Below, one piece after another: positions 16,685-25,633 of a DNA stretch of 42,559 bases; the first letter of the stretch is position 1; each line of letters begins with the position of its first letter. The position numbers and the translations under genes were made by a program. Under the pieces are notes generated by a model. The model made no database searches, was not told the DNA's origin, and saw only the letters and a program-made list of their open reading frames with translations. The DNA lies in contig NZ_MPRJ01000008.1 in assembly GCF_002020805.1 (NCBI RefSeq), forward strand, positions 1 through 42,559, written 5' to 3'. The DNA comes from Solemya velesiana gill symbiont. Its GTDB lineage: Bacteria; Pseudomonadota; Gammaproteobacteria; Chromatiales; Chromatiaceae.

Positions 16685-17221
16685 ATGAGCAGCCTTGCCC
16701 TGAACGCCGACAACTTCAACGACATCACCGTTTCCACAAAGACCGGAAATGAACGCTTTTACAACCAGCTCGTCTCGGCCTACTCCAACGACCTGCATCG
16801 CTACGCTTATTGGCTCTCAGGAGACAAGCATACGGCTGAGGACCTGGTACAGGAGACACTGCTCAGGGCCTGGAAATCACTGAACCGACTCCAGGACCGA
16901 AAAGCGGCGAAGGGCTGGCTGATGACCATCCTGAGACGGGAAAACGCCCGTCGTTTCGAGCGCAAGCAGTTGCAGCAATCTGACATACCACTGGAAGAGC
17001 TGAGCGCGGCCGAGACAACCTACGATACCTCTACCGAGGCCTTTGTTCTGCGCCGCGCCATGGATGAACTGCCCGACGAGTACCGGGAGCCCCTGGTGAA
17101 GCAAATTATCGGCGGATACTCCCAGAAAGAGATCGCCTCCCAACTCGGGATCACCTCAGCCGGCGTCGGTACCCGGCTGTTCCGCGCACGCCAGAAGCTG
17201 CGTGACATGCTGGCAGCCTGA
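16685..17221 (+). CDS. ECF-type RNA polymerase sigma factor
   Basis: A 178-residue sigma-70 family factor with only regions 2 and 4. Region 2 is at about 24-95: FYNQLVSAYSNDLHRYAYWL, then HTAEDLVQETLLRAWKSL, where DLVQET is the core-binding motif, and GWLMTILRREN. Region 4 is at about 120-175: LPDEYREPLVKQIIGGYSQKE, then IASQLGITSAGVGTRLFRAR as the HTH. The ATG follows a weak GAGAGATTAAGAA. Two dyads precede it. No anti-sigma gene follows; instead a receiver-domain remnant continues in the same frame directly after TGA. The gene is therefore not in the usual sigma/anti-sigma arrangement. Its regulation and regulon are unknown. Confidence 0.9.
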   Translation: MSSLALNADNFNDITVSTKTGNERFYNQLVSAYSNDLHRYAYWLSGDKHTAEDLVQETLLRAWKSLNRLQDRKAAKGWLMTILRRENARRFERKQLQQSDIPLEELSAAETTYDTSTEAFVLRRAMDELPDEYREPLVKQIIGGYSQKEIASQLGITSAGVGTRLFRARQKLRDMLAA

Positions 17222-17578
17222 ATCGAGAGACAGCCCGAGGACAATCTGCCCCTGGCACAGCTGCTGACCCTGGAGTTCGAAGAGATGGGGTATGAAGTGA
17301 CGCTCTCTGAGAGTTGCGAAGAGGCCCTGGCATATTCCCATGGAATACGATTCGATTTGGCACTGCTTGACTACAATCTGCCGGACGGGCTAGGCACCGA
17401 ACTGATGACAGAACTTCAGCGAATGCAGCCCCATCTGAAGATCATCATCAGCAGTGCCGACCCCTCTGTTGAGCGCATCAGCAACAATCTTGGTGCCCTC
17501 GCCTTCATCCGCAAGCCGGCAGGAGCCCGGACACTGAACAGCCGATTCATAAGGGCGCTAAACCCCAGGGCCTGTTAA
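17222..17578 (+). pseudogene. Receiver (CheY-like) domain lacking a start, in frame with the sigma gene
   Basis: Directly after the sigma-factor TGA, the same frame runs open to TAA at 17576. After 15 bases with no homology (IERQP) it reads EDNLPLAQLLTLEFEEMGYE, DLALLDYNLPDGLGTELM, IIISSADPSVERISN and AFIRKPAG. These contain the acidic pair, phospho-acceptor Asp, switch Ser and conserved Lys of a response-regulator receiver. The first beta strand and any ATG or GTG before 17285 are missing, while ATG 17285 would cut off the acidic pair. So it is either a truncated or decayed receiver gene, or the C-terminal half of a sigma-receiver protein broken by a stop codon. There is no output domain. 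Stop-codon readthrough is possible but has no specific support. Confidence 0.65.
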
Positions 17579-17584
17579 CAGATC

Positions 17585-18013
17585 CTAACGCAATACCAAG
17601 CGCTGATCCTGGGGATACCAAGTACCGACCCTGGAGCGACCGAAAGGACTGTCCTTTCCAAGACCTGAAATACGCACCCGCAAGAATCGGTATTCATCAT
17701 TGTTTCTCAGGCGCTTGATCCTGCTTTCGGCGTTACGATAAGACGCCTTGAGTTCTCTGCGCTCATATCGACTCAACCGGCCATCAGCCATGTAATCCTG
17801 GTATCTCTTTTTGAGGCGCTTCTGCTGCTTGCGCAACCTCTGGACCTCGCGCTGGGTCAGTTCACCCACCTTGGCACCCTCGCGAATCTCCATTTTCTGA
17901 TGGTTGGCGAGATTCTTGAAATGTCCGTGATGAGCATATTTACCGGCCGAAACAGGCTGTGACAGGCCAACCGCGGCCAGGGTAATCATTGCAACTGCGA
18001 TAATGCGTTTCAT
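17585..18013 (-). CDS. Small basic secreted protein, function unknown
   Basis: A 142-residue protein with a signal peptide, MKRIIAVAMITLAAVGLSQP, probably cut after VSA. The mature part is strongly basic and helical: EIREGAKVGELTQREVQRLRK, KQQKRLKKRYQDYMADGRLS, RYERRELKASYRNAESRIKRL. Two similar halves centred on GELTQREVQRLRKQQKR and GRLSRYERRELKASYR look like a duplicated helix-turn-helix module, related to Arg/Lys-rich periplasmic proteins common in Proteobacteria. The DGRLS turn resembles an EF-hand loop but lacks its other ligands. It is convergent with the sigma/receiver pair: only six bases separate the two stops. I do not recognise a function. Confidence 0.7.
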   Translation of the reverse strand: MKRIIAVAMITLAAVGLSQPVSAGKYAHHGHFKNLANHQKMEIREGAKVGELTQREVQRLRKQQKRLKKRYQDYMADGRLSRYERRELKASYRNAESRIKRLRNNDEYRFLRVRISGLGKDSPFGRSRVGTWYPQDQRLVLR

Positions 18014-18107
18014 AATCTTCGCTCCTTTCCATTGATCGTGGAGACAGATTACGCCTGCGCAGATGAATGAAGGCTGAATAGGATACAGGTCCAGTCTTAA
18101 AAGCAGA

Positions 18108-19026
18108 TCAGAGTAACCACTGCAACCACAGCGGCAGCGTCAACAGGGAGAGTACCGTGGATAGCGTAACCGCACCGGCATAGAGGGCGGGATCGAGTCT
18201 ATAGCGGTCACACAGCACCACGCCAAGCACCATGGAGGGCATGGCAGCCTCCAATGTGATAGCGGCCACCAGCCTCGGCTCAAGGCCGCCGACCGTGGCG
18301 ATCCCCAAAGCCAGCAATGGCATGGCCAGCAGTTGAATCACCAGTACCGGCCAGAGCAACAGCATCTGCCGGGATTTGAGGGTATCCCAGCGCAATCCCA
18401 TACCCAGTGCGATCAGCATAAGCGGAGCGACCGAGGGGGCGATCTTCTCGAGAAAACCCTCAATCCATGCCGGGATGGGAACCCCCGCCAGGTTGAGAAT
18501 CACACCGGCAATCGCTGCCCACAGCGGAGGCACCTTAAGTAGTGCCACGAAGGGATGTTCATCCTGCTCACCCTGTTCGCCGTAGTGCCTGGCAAGCATC
18601 ACACTCACTGTCAGCAGCAATGGTGTACAGGCAAACAGGTCATAATGAATGGCCACACTTCGGGCCCAGGTTACCCAGGGTCTGCTCCAGCACCGGCAGA
18701 CCCATGTAGGTGGCGTTGGGCCAGGCCGCGGCAAGCACCAGGGTTCCGGTTATCTTGTGCGAGACACCCCGACGCTGGTAGATAAAACCACTCACACCGA
18801 TAGCTGCCAACACGCAGATTGCTGCAATGGCTGCAATCCAGATACTGGAGGTGCCCAGGGGCGCCCGCCAGAGTACCAACAACACCAGTGCCGGCAACAA
18901 CAGGATAAACACCAAGCCGGTAATCGCCTGCCGGGTCTGGTCCGCTTCCAGCCCCATGGGGCTCATCAACCGCCAGAGCACACCGCAGGCAATCAGTGCC
19001 GCCATCTGTCCCAGTACACTCAGCAT
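18108..19026 (-). pseudogene. AEC (auxin efflux carrier) family permease, frameshifted
   Basis: Two overlapping frames make one transporter of about 305 residues. The N-terminal part from ATG 19026 (MLSVLGQMAALIACGVLWRL, then AWPNATYMGLPVLEQTLG) ends out of frame as KCGHSL at 18640. The C-terminal part resumes in another frame as RSVAIHYDLFACTPLLLTVS and runs through LLKVPPLWAAIAGVILNLAG and MPSMVLGVVLCDRY to 18108. Removing one base from GGGCCC at 18662-18667 joins them as LGNLGRSVAIHYD. The motif NATYMGLPVLE followed by helices with PPLWA and a final MPS..LG is typical of the AEC/BART permeases, which export organic anions or amino acids. It is tail-to-head with trkH, starting 19 bases after the trkH stop. 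Confidence 0.82.
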
Positions 19027-19045
19027 GTTCGATACCGCCTAATCT

Positions 19046-20497
19046 CTACTTACGCCAGTAAGCAGGCGTCAATAGAACAAGAAGAGTAAAAATCTCCAGG
19101 CGCCCCAGCAGCATGGCAAAGCAGAGTATCCACTTGGCCGAGTCATTGATGCTGGCGTAGTTGGTCCCCACCGACGCCAGTCCGGGTCCCAGGTTGTTGA
19201 TGGAAGCGGCCACGGCAGAGAACGAGGTCATCAGGTCCAGCCCGGTCATCGCCAGACCCAGATACATGAAGGTGAAGCTGGCCACATAAAGCGCAAAGAA
19301 ACCCCACACCGCTTCCACCACGCGCCGGCTGATGGTCTTCTCTCCCACCCGGATCGGAATCTGGGCGGAAGGGTGGATCAGGCGCGTGATCTCCCGCAAC
19401 CCCTGCTTGATCAGGAGCAGGGACCGGATCACCTTGATGCCGCCACCGGTGGAGCCCGCACAACCGCCGATAAAACTGGAGAAGAGCAGGACGATGGCGA
19501 TAAAACCCGGCCAGACCGAGTAATCAGCGGTGGTGAAACCGGCCGTGGTACCGATTGAGACAGCCTGAAAAATGCCCTTGGTGAATGCCTCGTTCCAGTT
19601 GCCATAAGCTCCCATTGCGTAAAGGCTGATGCTCACCACCAGGGAGACCAGCACCAGGATGGTCAGGTAGAAGCGGAACTCGCTGTCCTGCAGATAGACA
19701 CCCGGGGAGCGGCGCCTGAAGGCGATAAAGTGGAGTGCAAAGTTGGCCCCGGAAATCAGCAGGAAGACCACCGCGATCACCTCGATCAGGGTGCTGTCGA
19801 AATAACCCATACTGGCGTCATGGGTTGAGAAACCGCCAATGGCAATCGTGGAAAATGCGTGACCGATGGCATCGAACAGGCTCATCCCGGCAACCCAGTA
19901 AGCCAATGCACAAGCCAGGGTAAGACTGAGATAGATAAACCAGAGGGCCTTTGCGGTCTCGGTTATACGAGGCGTCAGCTTGGAGTCCTTCATCGGACCC
20001 GGGGTCTCTGCCCGATAGAGCTGCATACCACCGATACCCAGCATCGGGAGCACCGCAACTGCCAATACGATGATACCCATACCGCCCAGCCACTGGAGCT
20101 GCTGACGGTAGTAGAGAATGGAGCGTGGCAGATCGTCCAGCCCGACGATAACCGTGGCGCCGGTGGTAGTCAGCCCGGAGATGGATTCGAACACCGAATC
20201 GGTGAGCGACAGGTGCGGATGTTCTGCCAGGGTGAACGGCAGCGAACCTGCCAAGCCCAGCACGCTCCAGAACAGCACCACCACCATGAAGCCGTCACGC
20301 AGTCGCAGTTCCCGCTTTTGATCCTTTACCAGGATCCAGGAAACAGCGCCGATCATCAACAGGAGGACGAAGGCGATCATGAAAGCTGAAACAGCCCCAT
20401 CGCCATACCAGAGGGAGACCAGCACAGGCGGAAGCATGGTCAGACTGAAGAGCATCAGCAGCACACCGAGGATGCGTTGTACGGCACTGAATTGCAT
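19046..20497 (-). CDS. trkH: Trk potassium uptake protein, membrane subunit TrkH
   Basis: A 483-residue potassium channel-like transporter with about ten membrane segments. Selectivity-loop-like segments are visible: SISGLTTTGATVIVGLDDLP (first pore loop), FSTIAIGGFSTHDASMG (second), SIGTTAGFTTADYSVWPG (third) and SFSAVAASINNLGPGLASV (fourth). Each contains the family's central glycine. GCAGSTGGGIKVIRSLLLIKQ is the conserved intramembrane loop region before the last helices. It works with the NAD-binding TrkA ring to import K+. It is the last gene of the minus-strand block (def to trkH), 76 bases after trkA, and probably cotranscribed. It is intact and full length. Confidence 0.95.
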   Translation of the reverse strand: MQFSAVQRILGVLLMLFSLTMLPPVLVSLWYGDGAVSAFMIAFVLLLMIGAVSWILVKDQKRELRLRDGFMVVVLFWSVLGLAGSLPFTLAEHPHLSLTDSVFESISGLTTTGATVIVGLDDLPRSILYYRQQLQWLGGMGIIVLAVAVLPMLGIGGMQLYRAETPGPMKDSKLTPRITETAKALWFIYLSLTLACALAYWVAGMSLFDAIGHAFSTIAIGGFSTHDASMGYFDSTLIEVIAVVFLLISGANFALHFIAFRRRSPGVYLQDSEFRFYLTILVLVSLVVSISLYAMGAYGNWNEAFTKGIFQAVSIGTTAGFTTADYSVWPGFIAIVLLFSSFIGGCAGSTGGGIKVIRSLLLIKQGLREITRLIHPSAQIPIRVGEKTISRRVVEAVWGFFALYVASFTFMYLGLAMTGLDLMTSFSAVAASINNLGPGLASVGTNYASINDSAKWILCFAMLLGRLEIFTLLVLLTPAYWRK

Positions 20498-20573
20498 CTA
20501 CCCCTACCGCCTTGCCTTCAAGTTATTTGAGTCTGTTATTGTCGCTGCTTCATGCCGCATGAGGGTCATCAAC

Positions 20574-21947
20574 TCACAGAAAGGTAACACCGACCTGGAA
20601 GAGGCGCTCCACTTCCGGTATCTGCCGTTTATCCGCAAGGAACAGGATCACGTGATCCTCCGACTTGATCACCGTATCGTGGTGGGCGATGAGCACCTCG
20701 TCACCCCGAACGATCGCCCCGATATTGGTACCCTTGGGCAGATCAATCTGTTCAATGGTTCGACCCACCACCTTGGATGAATTCATGTCACCGTGTGCTA
20801 CCGCCTCAATCGCCTCAGCGGCACCGCGGCGCAGGGAGTGCACCATCACCACATCACCCCGCCGCACATGGGTGAGGAGACTCCCTATGGTTGCCTGTTG
20901 CGGTGAAATAGCGATATCGATGGGACCACTCTCGACCATGTCGACATAGACCGCACGGTTGATCAGCGCCATTACTTTTTTCGCCCCCAGCCGCTTGGCC
21001 AGCATGGCTGAGAGGATATTGGCCTCGTCGTCGTTGGTCACGGCGCAGAAGACATCGGTGTTTTCGATGTTCTCCTCCAACAGCAGGTCTTCATCAGCCA
21101 CGTCACCATGCAGAACGATGGTCTTCGGCAGGTCCTCAGCCACCTTTTGGGCTCGCTTCTTGTCCAGCTCGATCAGTTTCACCTGGTAGTCACGCTCCAG
21201 TGCACCGGCCAACCGCTTGCCGACATTTCCGGCACCGGCGAACATCAAGCGCTTGGAGGGTTTATCCAGTTTCCGCATCTCGCTCATCACGGCACGTATG
21301 TGTTTCGTGGCAGCGACAAAGAAAACCTCGTCATCCGCCTCGATCACCGTATCCCCTTCCGGTTTGATAGCACGACCCTGGCGGTAGATTGCGGCCACCC
21401 TGGCCTCCACATGGGGCATGTGATCGTAGAGGGTGCGCAACTCGTTGCCCACCAGCGGCCCGCCATGGTACGCCCGCACCGCCACCAGCCGCACACGCCC
21501 GCCGGCGAAGTCCAGTACCTGCAGTGCGCCCGGGTTTTCCACCAGCCGCATGATGTAGTCGGTGACCAGCTGCTCCGGGCTGATCAACACATCGATAGGC
21601 AGAGAATCCTGGGAAAAGAGCTGTGGGAACTTGGTGTAGCCCTGGGCCCGCACCCTGGCAATCTTGGTCGGTGTGCGGAACAGGGTATAGGCGACCTGGC
21701 AGGCGACCATGTTGATTTCATCACTGTTGGTCACAGCGAGGATCATATCAGCATCCTCGGCGCCCGCTCTCAGCAAAACCTCCGGCTGGGCAGCATGCCC
21801 CTGCACCGTGCTCAGATCCAGCCTGTCCTGCAGGGCATGCAACAGCTCGGGATTCTGGTCCACCACGGTGATGTCATTGGCCTCGGATGCGAGGTTGTTC
21901 GCCACGGAAATTCCGACCTGGCCGGCGCCTAGAATGATGATTTTCAT
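20574..21947 (-). CDS. trkA: Trk potassium transporter regulatory subunit TrkA
   Basis: A 457-residue cytoplasmic protein with two Rossmann-type RCK modules. The first begins [20 protein letters not shown] and the second [21 protein letters not shown]. Each has a glycine-rich NAD(H) loop followed by an acidic residue at the end of the second strand (VVDQN, LIELD), and each half ends in a TrkA-C domain. TrkA binds nucleotide and gates TrkH. In E. coli it lies after rsmB; here ntrY and ntrX sit between, and trkH follows. The start is ATG 21947. It is separated from ntrX by 81 bases, so an internal promoter is possible. Confidence 0.96.
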   Translation of the reverse strand: MKIIILGAGQVGISVANNLASEANDITVVDQNPELLHALQDRLDLSTVQGHAAQPEVLLRAGAEDADMILAVTNSDEINMVACQVAYTLFRTPTKIARVRAQGYTKFPQLFSQDSLPIDVLISPEQLVTDYIMRLVENPGALQVLDFAGGRVRLVAVRAYHGGPLVGNELRTLYDHMPHVEARVAAIYRQGRAIKPEGDTVIEADDEVFFVAATKHIRAVMSEMRKLDKPSKRLMFAGAGNVGKRLAGALERDYQVKLIELDKKRAQKVAEDLPKTIVLHGDVADEDLLLEENIENTDVFCAVTNDDEANILSAMLAKRLGAKKVMALINRAVYVDMVESGPIDIAISPQQATIGSLLTHVRRGDVVMVHSLRRGAAEAIEAVAHGDMNSSKVVGRTIEQIDLPKGTNIGAIVRGDEVLIAHHDTVIKSEDHVILFLADKRQIPEVERLFQVGVTFL

Positions 21948-22028
21948 TTTTCTTTTGTGGCCTGTTTACACAAACGCAATTGATATTCTAACCCGCAATT
22001 CTTGGGCCTGTTAACACAATGCGGCTAC

Positions 22029-23399
22029 TCAGCGTCGCTCCTTGATTTCCACGCCCAGTGAGCGCAATTTTCGGTAGAGATGGGTGCGCTCCATGCCCGC
22101 CTCTGAAGCCATGCGGCTGACGTTACCAACGTGTTTCTCCAGCTGGTATTCAAGATAGGCCTTCTCGAACTGTTCCCGGGCCTGGCGCAGGGGCTGATCG
22201 AAGGAGACCGGAAATGACTCACCCCCTGCAGCAGAGACCTGCGAACCACCAAGTGCGGACTCTACCTCATCCTGGGATATGTCCTCGCCCACACCCATGA
22301 TCAGCAGGCGCTGCACCAGGTTCTTCAACTCCCGGATATTGCCGCCCCAGCCGTGATTTCTGAGAAAATTCTGTGCGCCCACATCGAAGCGGCGATACTG
22401 GAGCTTGTCCTGCTCCACAAAATAATCCACGTAGGCATTGAGCAGGTCGGGTACATCTTCACGATGTTCGCGCAGGGCGGGGATGCGCAACGGTACAACG
22501 TTGAGATGATAGAAAAGATCCTCCCTGAACTTACCCGCTTGCACCAGGTTTTCCAGGTCGTGCTGGGTGGCGGCGACGATACGTACATCTATCTGTACCG
22601 GCTCTGAGCCACCCACACGGAGATAGGAGCCAGTATCCAAGGCGCCCAGCAGTTGAGCCTGCACCTCCATTGGCATATCCGCGACCTCGTCCAGGTAGAG
22701 GGTACCGCCCCCCGCCTGCTCCAGTGCACCATAGTGAACCGTGCCGTTATCTTCGCTGCCGAAAAGCTCAAGTGCGGAATTGCTGCCGGAAATGGAGGTG
22801 ACAGATACATCCACGAAGGGTCGCTCACGCCGTTGACTCTGGGAGTGGAGATAGCGGGCGAAGGTCTCTCGACCGCTACCCGGTTCACCGGTGATCAACA
22901 CCCAGGTGTCGTGTTGCGCGATGCGCTTTACCTGTTCCCTCAGACGCAGCATCACCGCGCTGTGACCCGTGGGTTCAATTACGTGAGGGGTGTGACGACG
23001 CAGGCCGATATTCTCCTGCTGCAGCTTGTCCGCCTCCAGTGCACGCTCGACGGTGAGCAGCAGCTTGGCCAGGGAGAGGGGCTTCTCCAGGAAATCGTAT
23101 GCCCCGTACCGGGTGGCCTCCACCGCCGTCTCCACAGTGCCGTGACCGGACATCATGATCACGGGACATGGCAGGCCGTTATCGGCTTCCGCCCACTCCT
23201 TCAGCAGGGTGATGCCATCAACATCCGGCATCCAGATGTCCAGCAGCACCAGGTCGGGCCGGCGTTCACGCAGGGCACGGCGGGCGCTGGCGCCATCTTC
23301 CGCCACATTAACCTGGTAGTCCTCGTCAACGAGGATCTCCTGGACCAACGACCGAATATCGGGTTCGTCATCCACCACCAGAATAAAGGGACCACTCAT
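22029..23399 (-). CDS. ntrX: NtrX-like response regulator lacking GAFTGA and Walker A lysine
   Basis: A 456-residue NtrC-family regulator that overlaps ntrY by four bases (ATGA). Receiver: D10/D11, phospho-acceptor D54 (DLVLLDIWMPD), K107 in LEKP. In the AAA+ domain, Walker A reads GEPGSGRE (171-178), with Arg where Lys normally contacts ATP. The sigma-54 loop region reads ELFGSEDNGTVHYG (211-224) instead of ELFGHEKGAFTGA. Walker B GGTLYLDEVADM is kept. The C-terminal Fis-type HTH reads HVGNVSRMASEAGMERTHLYRKL. Lack of GAFTGA means it is unlikely to activate sigma-54; family knowledge suggests some NtrX proteins act as ordinary DNA-binding regulators. Role of NtrYX: redox, nitrogen and envelope-linked signalling in other Proteobacteria. 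Confidence 0.9.
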   Translation of the reverse strand: MSGPFILVVDDEPDIRSLVQEILVDEDYQVNVAEDGASARRALRERRPDLVLLDIWMPDVDGITLLKEWAEADNGLPCPVIMMSGHGTVETAVEATRYGAYDFLEKPLSLAKLLLTVERALEADKLQQENIGLRRHTPHVIEPTGHSAVMLRLREQVKRIAQHDTWVLITGEPGSGRETFARYLHSQSQRRERPFVDVSVTSISGSNSALELFGSEDNGTVHYGALEQAGGGTLYLDEVADMPMEVQAQLLGALDTGSYLRVGGSEPVQIDVRIVAATQHDLENLVQAGKFREDLFYHLNVVPLRIPALREHREDVPDLLNAYVDYFVEQDKLQYRRFDVGAQNFLRNHGWGGNIRELKNLVQRLLIMGVGEDISQDEVESALGGSQVSAAGGESFPVSFDQPLRQAREQFEKAYLEYQLEKHVGNVSRMASEAGMERTHLYRKLRSLGVEIKERR

Positions 23400-25633
23400 C
23401 CCGCTTCGCTCCTCGAATTAGGGCCTGGAATCTGTGCACAGGCCGCCACATCACTCATGTTTGCCATAAGAACCGGAAGGCGTAGGATAACGCAGGCACC
23501 CGCCTTGGGGCGATTCTCGGCCCAGATTCTTCCACCATGCTCCTCTACGATCTTTTTCACGATGGCCAGTCCGAGCCCTGACCCCTTGGTCTTGGTGGTG
23601 ACATAAGGTTCGAATAGATGTGACAGGATCTCTTCATCAAAGCCGACACCATTATCCAAAACGCCCAGCTCAACGAAGTGACAATCCGCCTCAACCTTCC
23701 TGCAGGTCGCCACCCTAACCAGGGGGGGCTCGACACCCTCAACCGCCTCCATGGCGTTCTTGAGCAGGTTCAAAAGCACCTGCCTGAGCCGTCGCGAATC
23801 AGCTTCAACCAGGGCACCATCCGTATTGAGCGAGTACTCCAATCCGGCCTCCATGCCTGCGCTGCGATAGAGATCCAGCACATCGGTAACCAGTGCATCA
23901 ATCTCCACGGGCTCGGGATTCATCTGGGGTGGCTTGGCATACTCGGAGAAGGCATCAACCATATCCTTCATCGACTCAACCTGCTGCACGATGGTATGGG
24001 TGGCCCTGTCGAGCACATCTGAATCCTTGGGCTCCATCTTGTTGAGGTACTTATGGCGCAGTCGTTCCGCGGCAAGCTTGATGGGAGTAAGCGGATTTTT
24101 GATTTCATGGGCCAGCCGGCGTGCAACTTCCCCCCACGCGGCATCACGCTGTGCCCGCACCAGCGCGGTGATCTCGTCGAACACCAACACGTACTCCGCA
24201 AGCTCACCCTCCGGCTGCTCCAGGATCGTACCCCGGCACAGCAGGATCTGCCGCCCATCTGCTCCGTAGAGCACGATCTCCTCGCGCCAATCCTGCTGCT
24301 GGGACACCACGGCAGTTGTGATCGCATCAGAAAACTGCCTGAGATGGGGAGGCTGAGACGTCACATCGTCGAGAGAGAGATCCAGCAGGGTATCGCTATC
24401 CAGCCTCAGGATATCGTGGGCCGCCTGGTTGGCGGTGCGGATCGTACCTGACGGATCCAGCACCAGGACGCCCGATGAGAGACGTCGCAATACCGCTTCC
24501 AGGTAGGCATGCTGCGCCTCCACCTCGAGCTTGCTGCGGGTAGCCTCGTCCCGTGCCTGGGCGATGCGCCGGGTCATGGCATTGAAAGATGCCACCAGGA
24601 AACCCAGTTCGTCCTTCGCCTTGGGCAACGGCAGCTGCATGTCGTAGTCCCCGTCAGCCACCGCACGGGTTCCCTCGGCGATATCGGCAATGGGCGCCAC
24701 CAGCCGCCGGGCGGAGTAGAACGCAGCCCAGATGGCGGCCAGCAAGCCGAACAGCAGAACCAGGGCCAGGGCGATGGTAAAGGTGTTCTTCAGGCTGGTA
24801 CGCAGAAAAGCCAGTTCCTTGTAGCGGTTGTAAGCCCCCTGCACTGTTCCGGTCAACGTGGTGATGTCTGTGGAGGTGGTGTAAATGGCCTGCAGCAACA
24901 TACCGCGTACGGGCTCGTTAACCACCACGCGTACCGTCAGGGGCTCATCTTCGCTGCCCAGGGTGAGTCCTACAAAATCACCTCCTGACCTGACCTGCTG
25001 CAGAATGGAGCTGTCGGGCTCATCGGGAACCAGGATAGTTGGGTCCACATTGACGCTCGCTATTACCTGCCCGGTGGATTCCAGCAGCACCAACTCGGTG
25101 GCTCCCGCTTTTTCACGCAGATCCTCGAGACTGAGGGAGAGACCCGCCACGGAACTGCCCTGCAAATCCTCCAGCAGGCGCTGGGTGGTCTTCAGTCGCT
25201 CACGTTTATGGAGATCCAGGGAAGCCTGGCTGAGCGCCAGGGCATCCTCCATCGCCTGGTCGATCTTCACGTCGAACCAGCTGTCGATACCGTGCAGAAG
25301 AAACTGTTGGGAGTAGTAGTAGACAACCGCCGCCGGAGCCAGGGAGAGCACGATAAAAACCACCACCATGCGCAGGGTGAGATGCGAACCCGAAGCGTGA
25401 CTTCGATAACGGATCACAAGCTGGACAATATTGATACCGACCACGATCACCAGGGCGGCAAGCCCCAACACACTGGCGATCAAGAGTGGGATAAACAGCT
25501 GGCTGAGTCGCTCGGCATTCTGCACAGCGCTACTCATCAGGTGCAGGGAGAGCAGCACGAGCACCAGCAGCAGCACTGCCGGCAGGGCACTGGCGGTGAA
25601 ATGCCTCAGGGCACCAGGAGCCATCGTTTCCAC
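23396..25633 (-). CDS. ntrY: NtrY-like sensor histidine kinase
   Basis: A 745-residue inner-membrane kinase. Membrane helices at about 14-32, 46-73, 88-106 and 284-306 enclose a periplasmic region of some 175 residues between the third and fourth helices. HAMP (about 307-360), PAS (about 385-490; VLDPSGTIRTANQAAHDIL), HisKA with H509 in LAHEIKNPLTPIKLAAERL, and HATPase with LLNLLKNAMEAV, DNGVGFDEE and GSGLGLAIVKKIVEEHGG follow. It phosphorylates NtrX. The frame opens with GTG 25633; ATG 25624 (residue 4) is an alternative. It overlaps the DUF4390 gene by 19-28 bases, implying coupled translation. A seven-G run at 23722-23728 is in frame, which matters for judging the frameshifts elsewhere. 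Confidence 0.92.
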   Translation of the reverse strand: METMAPGALRHFTASALPAVLLLVLVLLSLHLMSSAVQNAERLSQLFIPLLIASVLGLAALVIVVGINIVQLVIRYRSHASGSHLTLRMVVVFIVLSLAPAAVVYYYSQQFLLHGIDSWFDVKIDQAMEDALALSQASLDLHKRERLKTTQRLLEDLQGSSVAGLSLSLEDLREKAGATELVLLESTGQVIASVNVDPTILVPDEPDSSILQQVRSGGDFVGLTLGSEDEPLTVRVVVNEPVRGMLLQAIYTTSTDITTLTGTVQGAYNRYKELAFLRTSLKNTFTIALALVLLFGLLAAIWAAFYSARRLVAPIADIAEGTRAVADGDYDMQLPLPKAKDELGFLVASFNAMTRRIAQARDEATRSKLEVEAQHAYLEAVLRRLSSGVLVLDPSGTIRTANQAAHDILRLDSDTLLDLSLDDVTSQPPHLRQFSDAITTAVVSQQQDWREEIVLYGADGRQILLCRGTILEQPEGELAEYVLVFDEITALVRAQRDAAWGEVARRLAHEIKNPLTPIKLAAERLRHKYLNKMEPKDSDVLDRATHTIVQQVESMKDMVDAFSEYAKPPQMNPEPVEIDALVTDVLDLYRSAGMEAGLEYSLNTDGALVEADSRRLRQVLLNLLKNAMEAVEGVEPPLVRVATCRKVEADCHFVELGVLDNGVGFDEEILSHLFEPYVTTKTKGSGLGLAIVKKIVEEHGGRIWAENRPKAGACVILRLPVLMANMSDVAACAQIPGPNSRSEAG

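Noticed and set aside
22653-23606. Plus-strand open frame of 317 codons opposite ntrX/ntrY
   Set aside because: It has no domain signature and lies over two strongly supported minus-strand genes.
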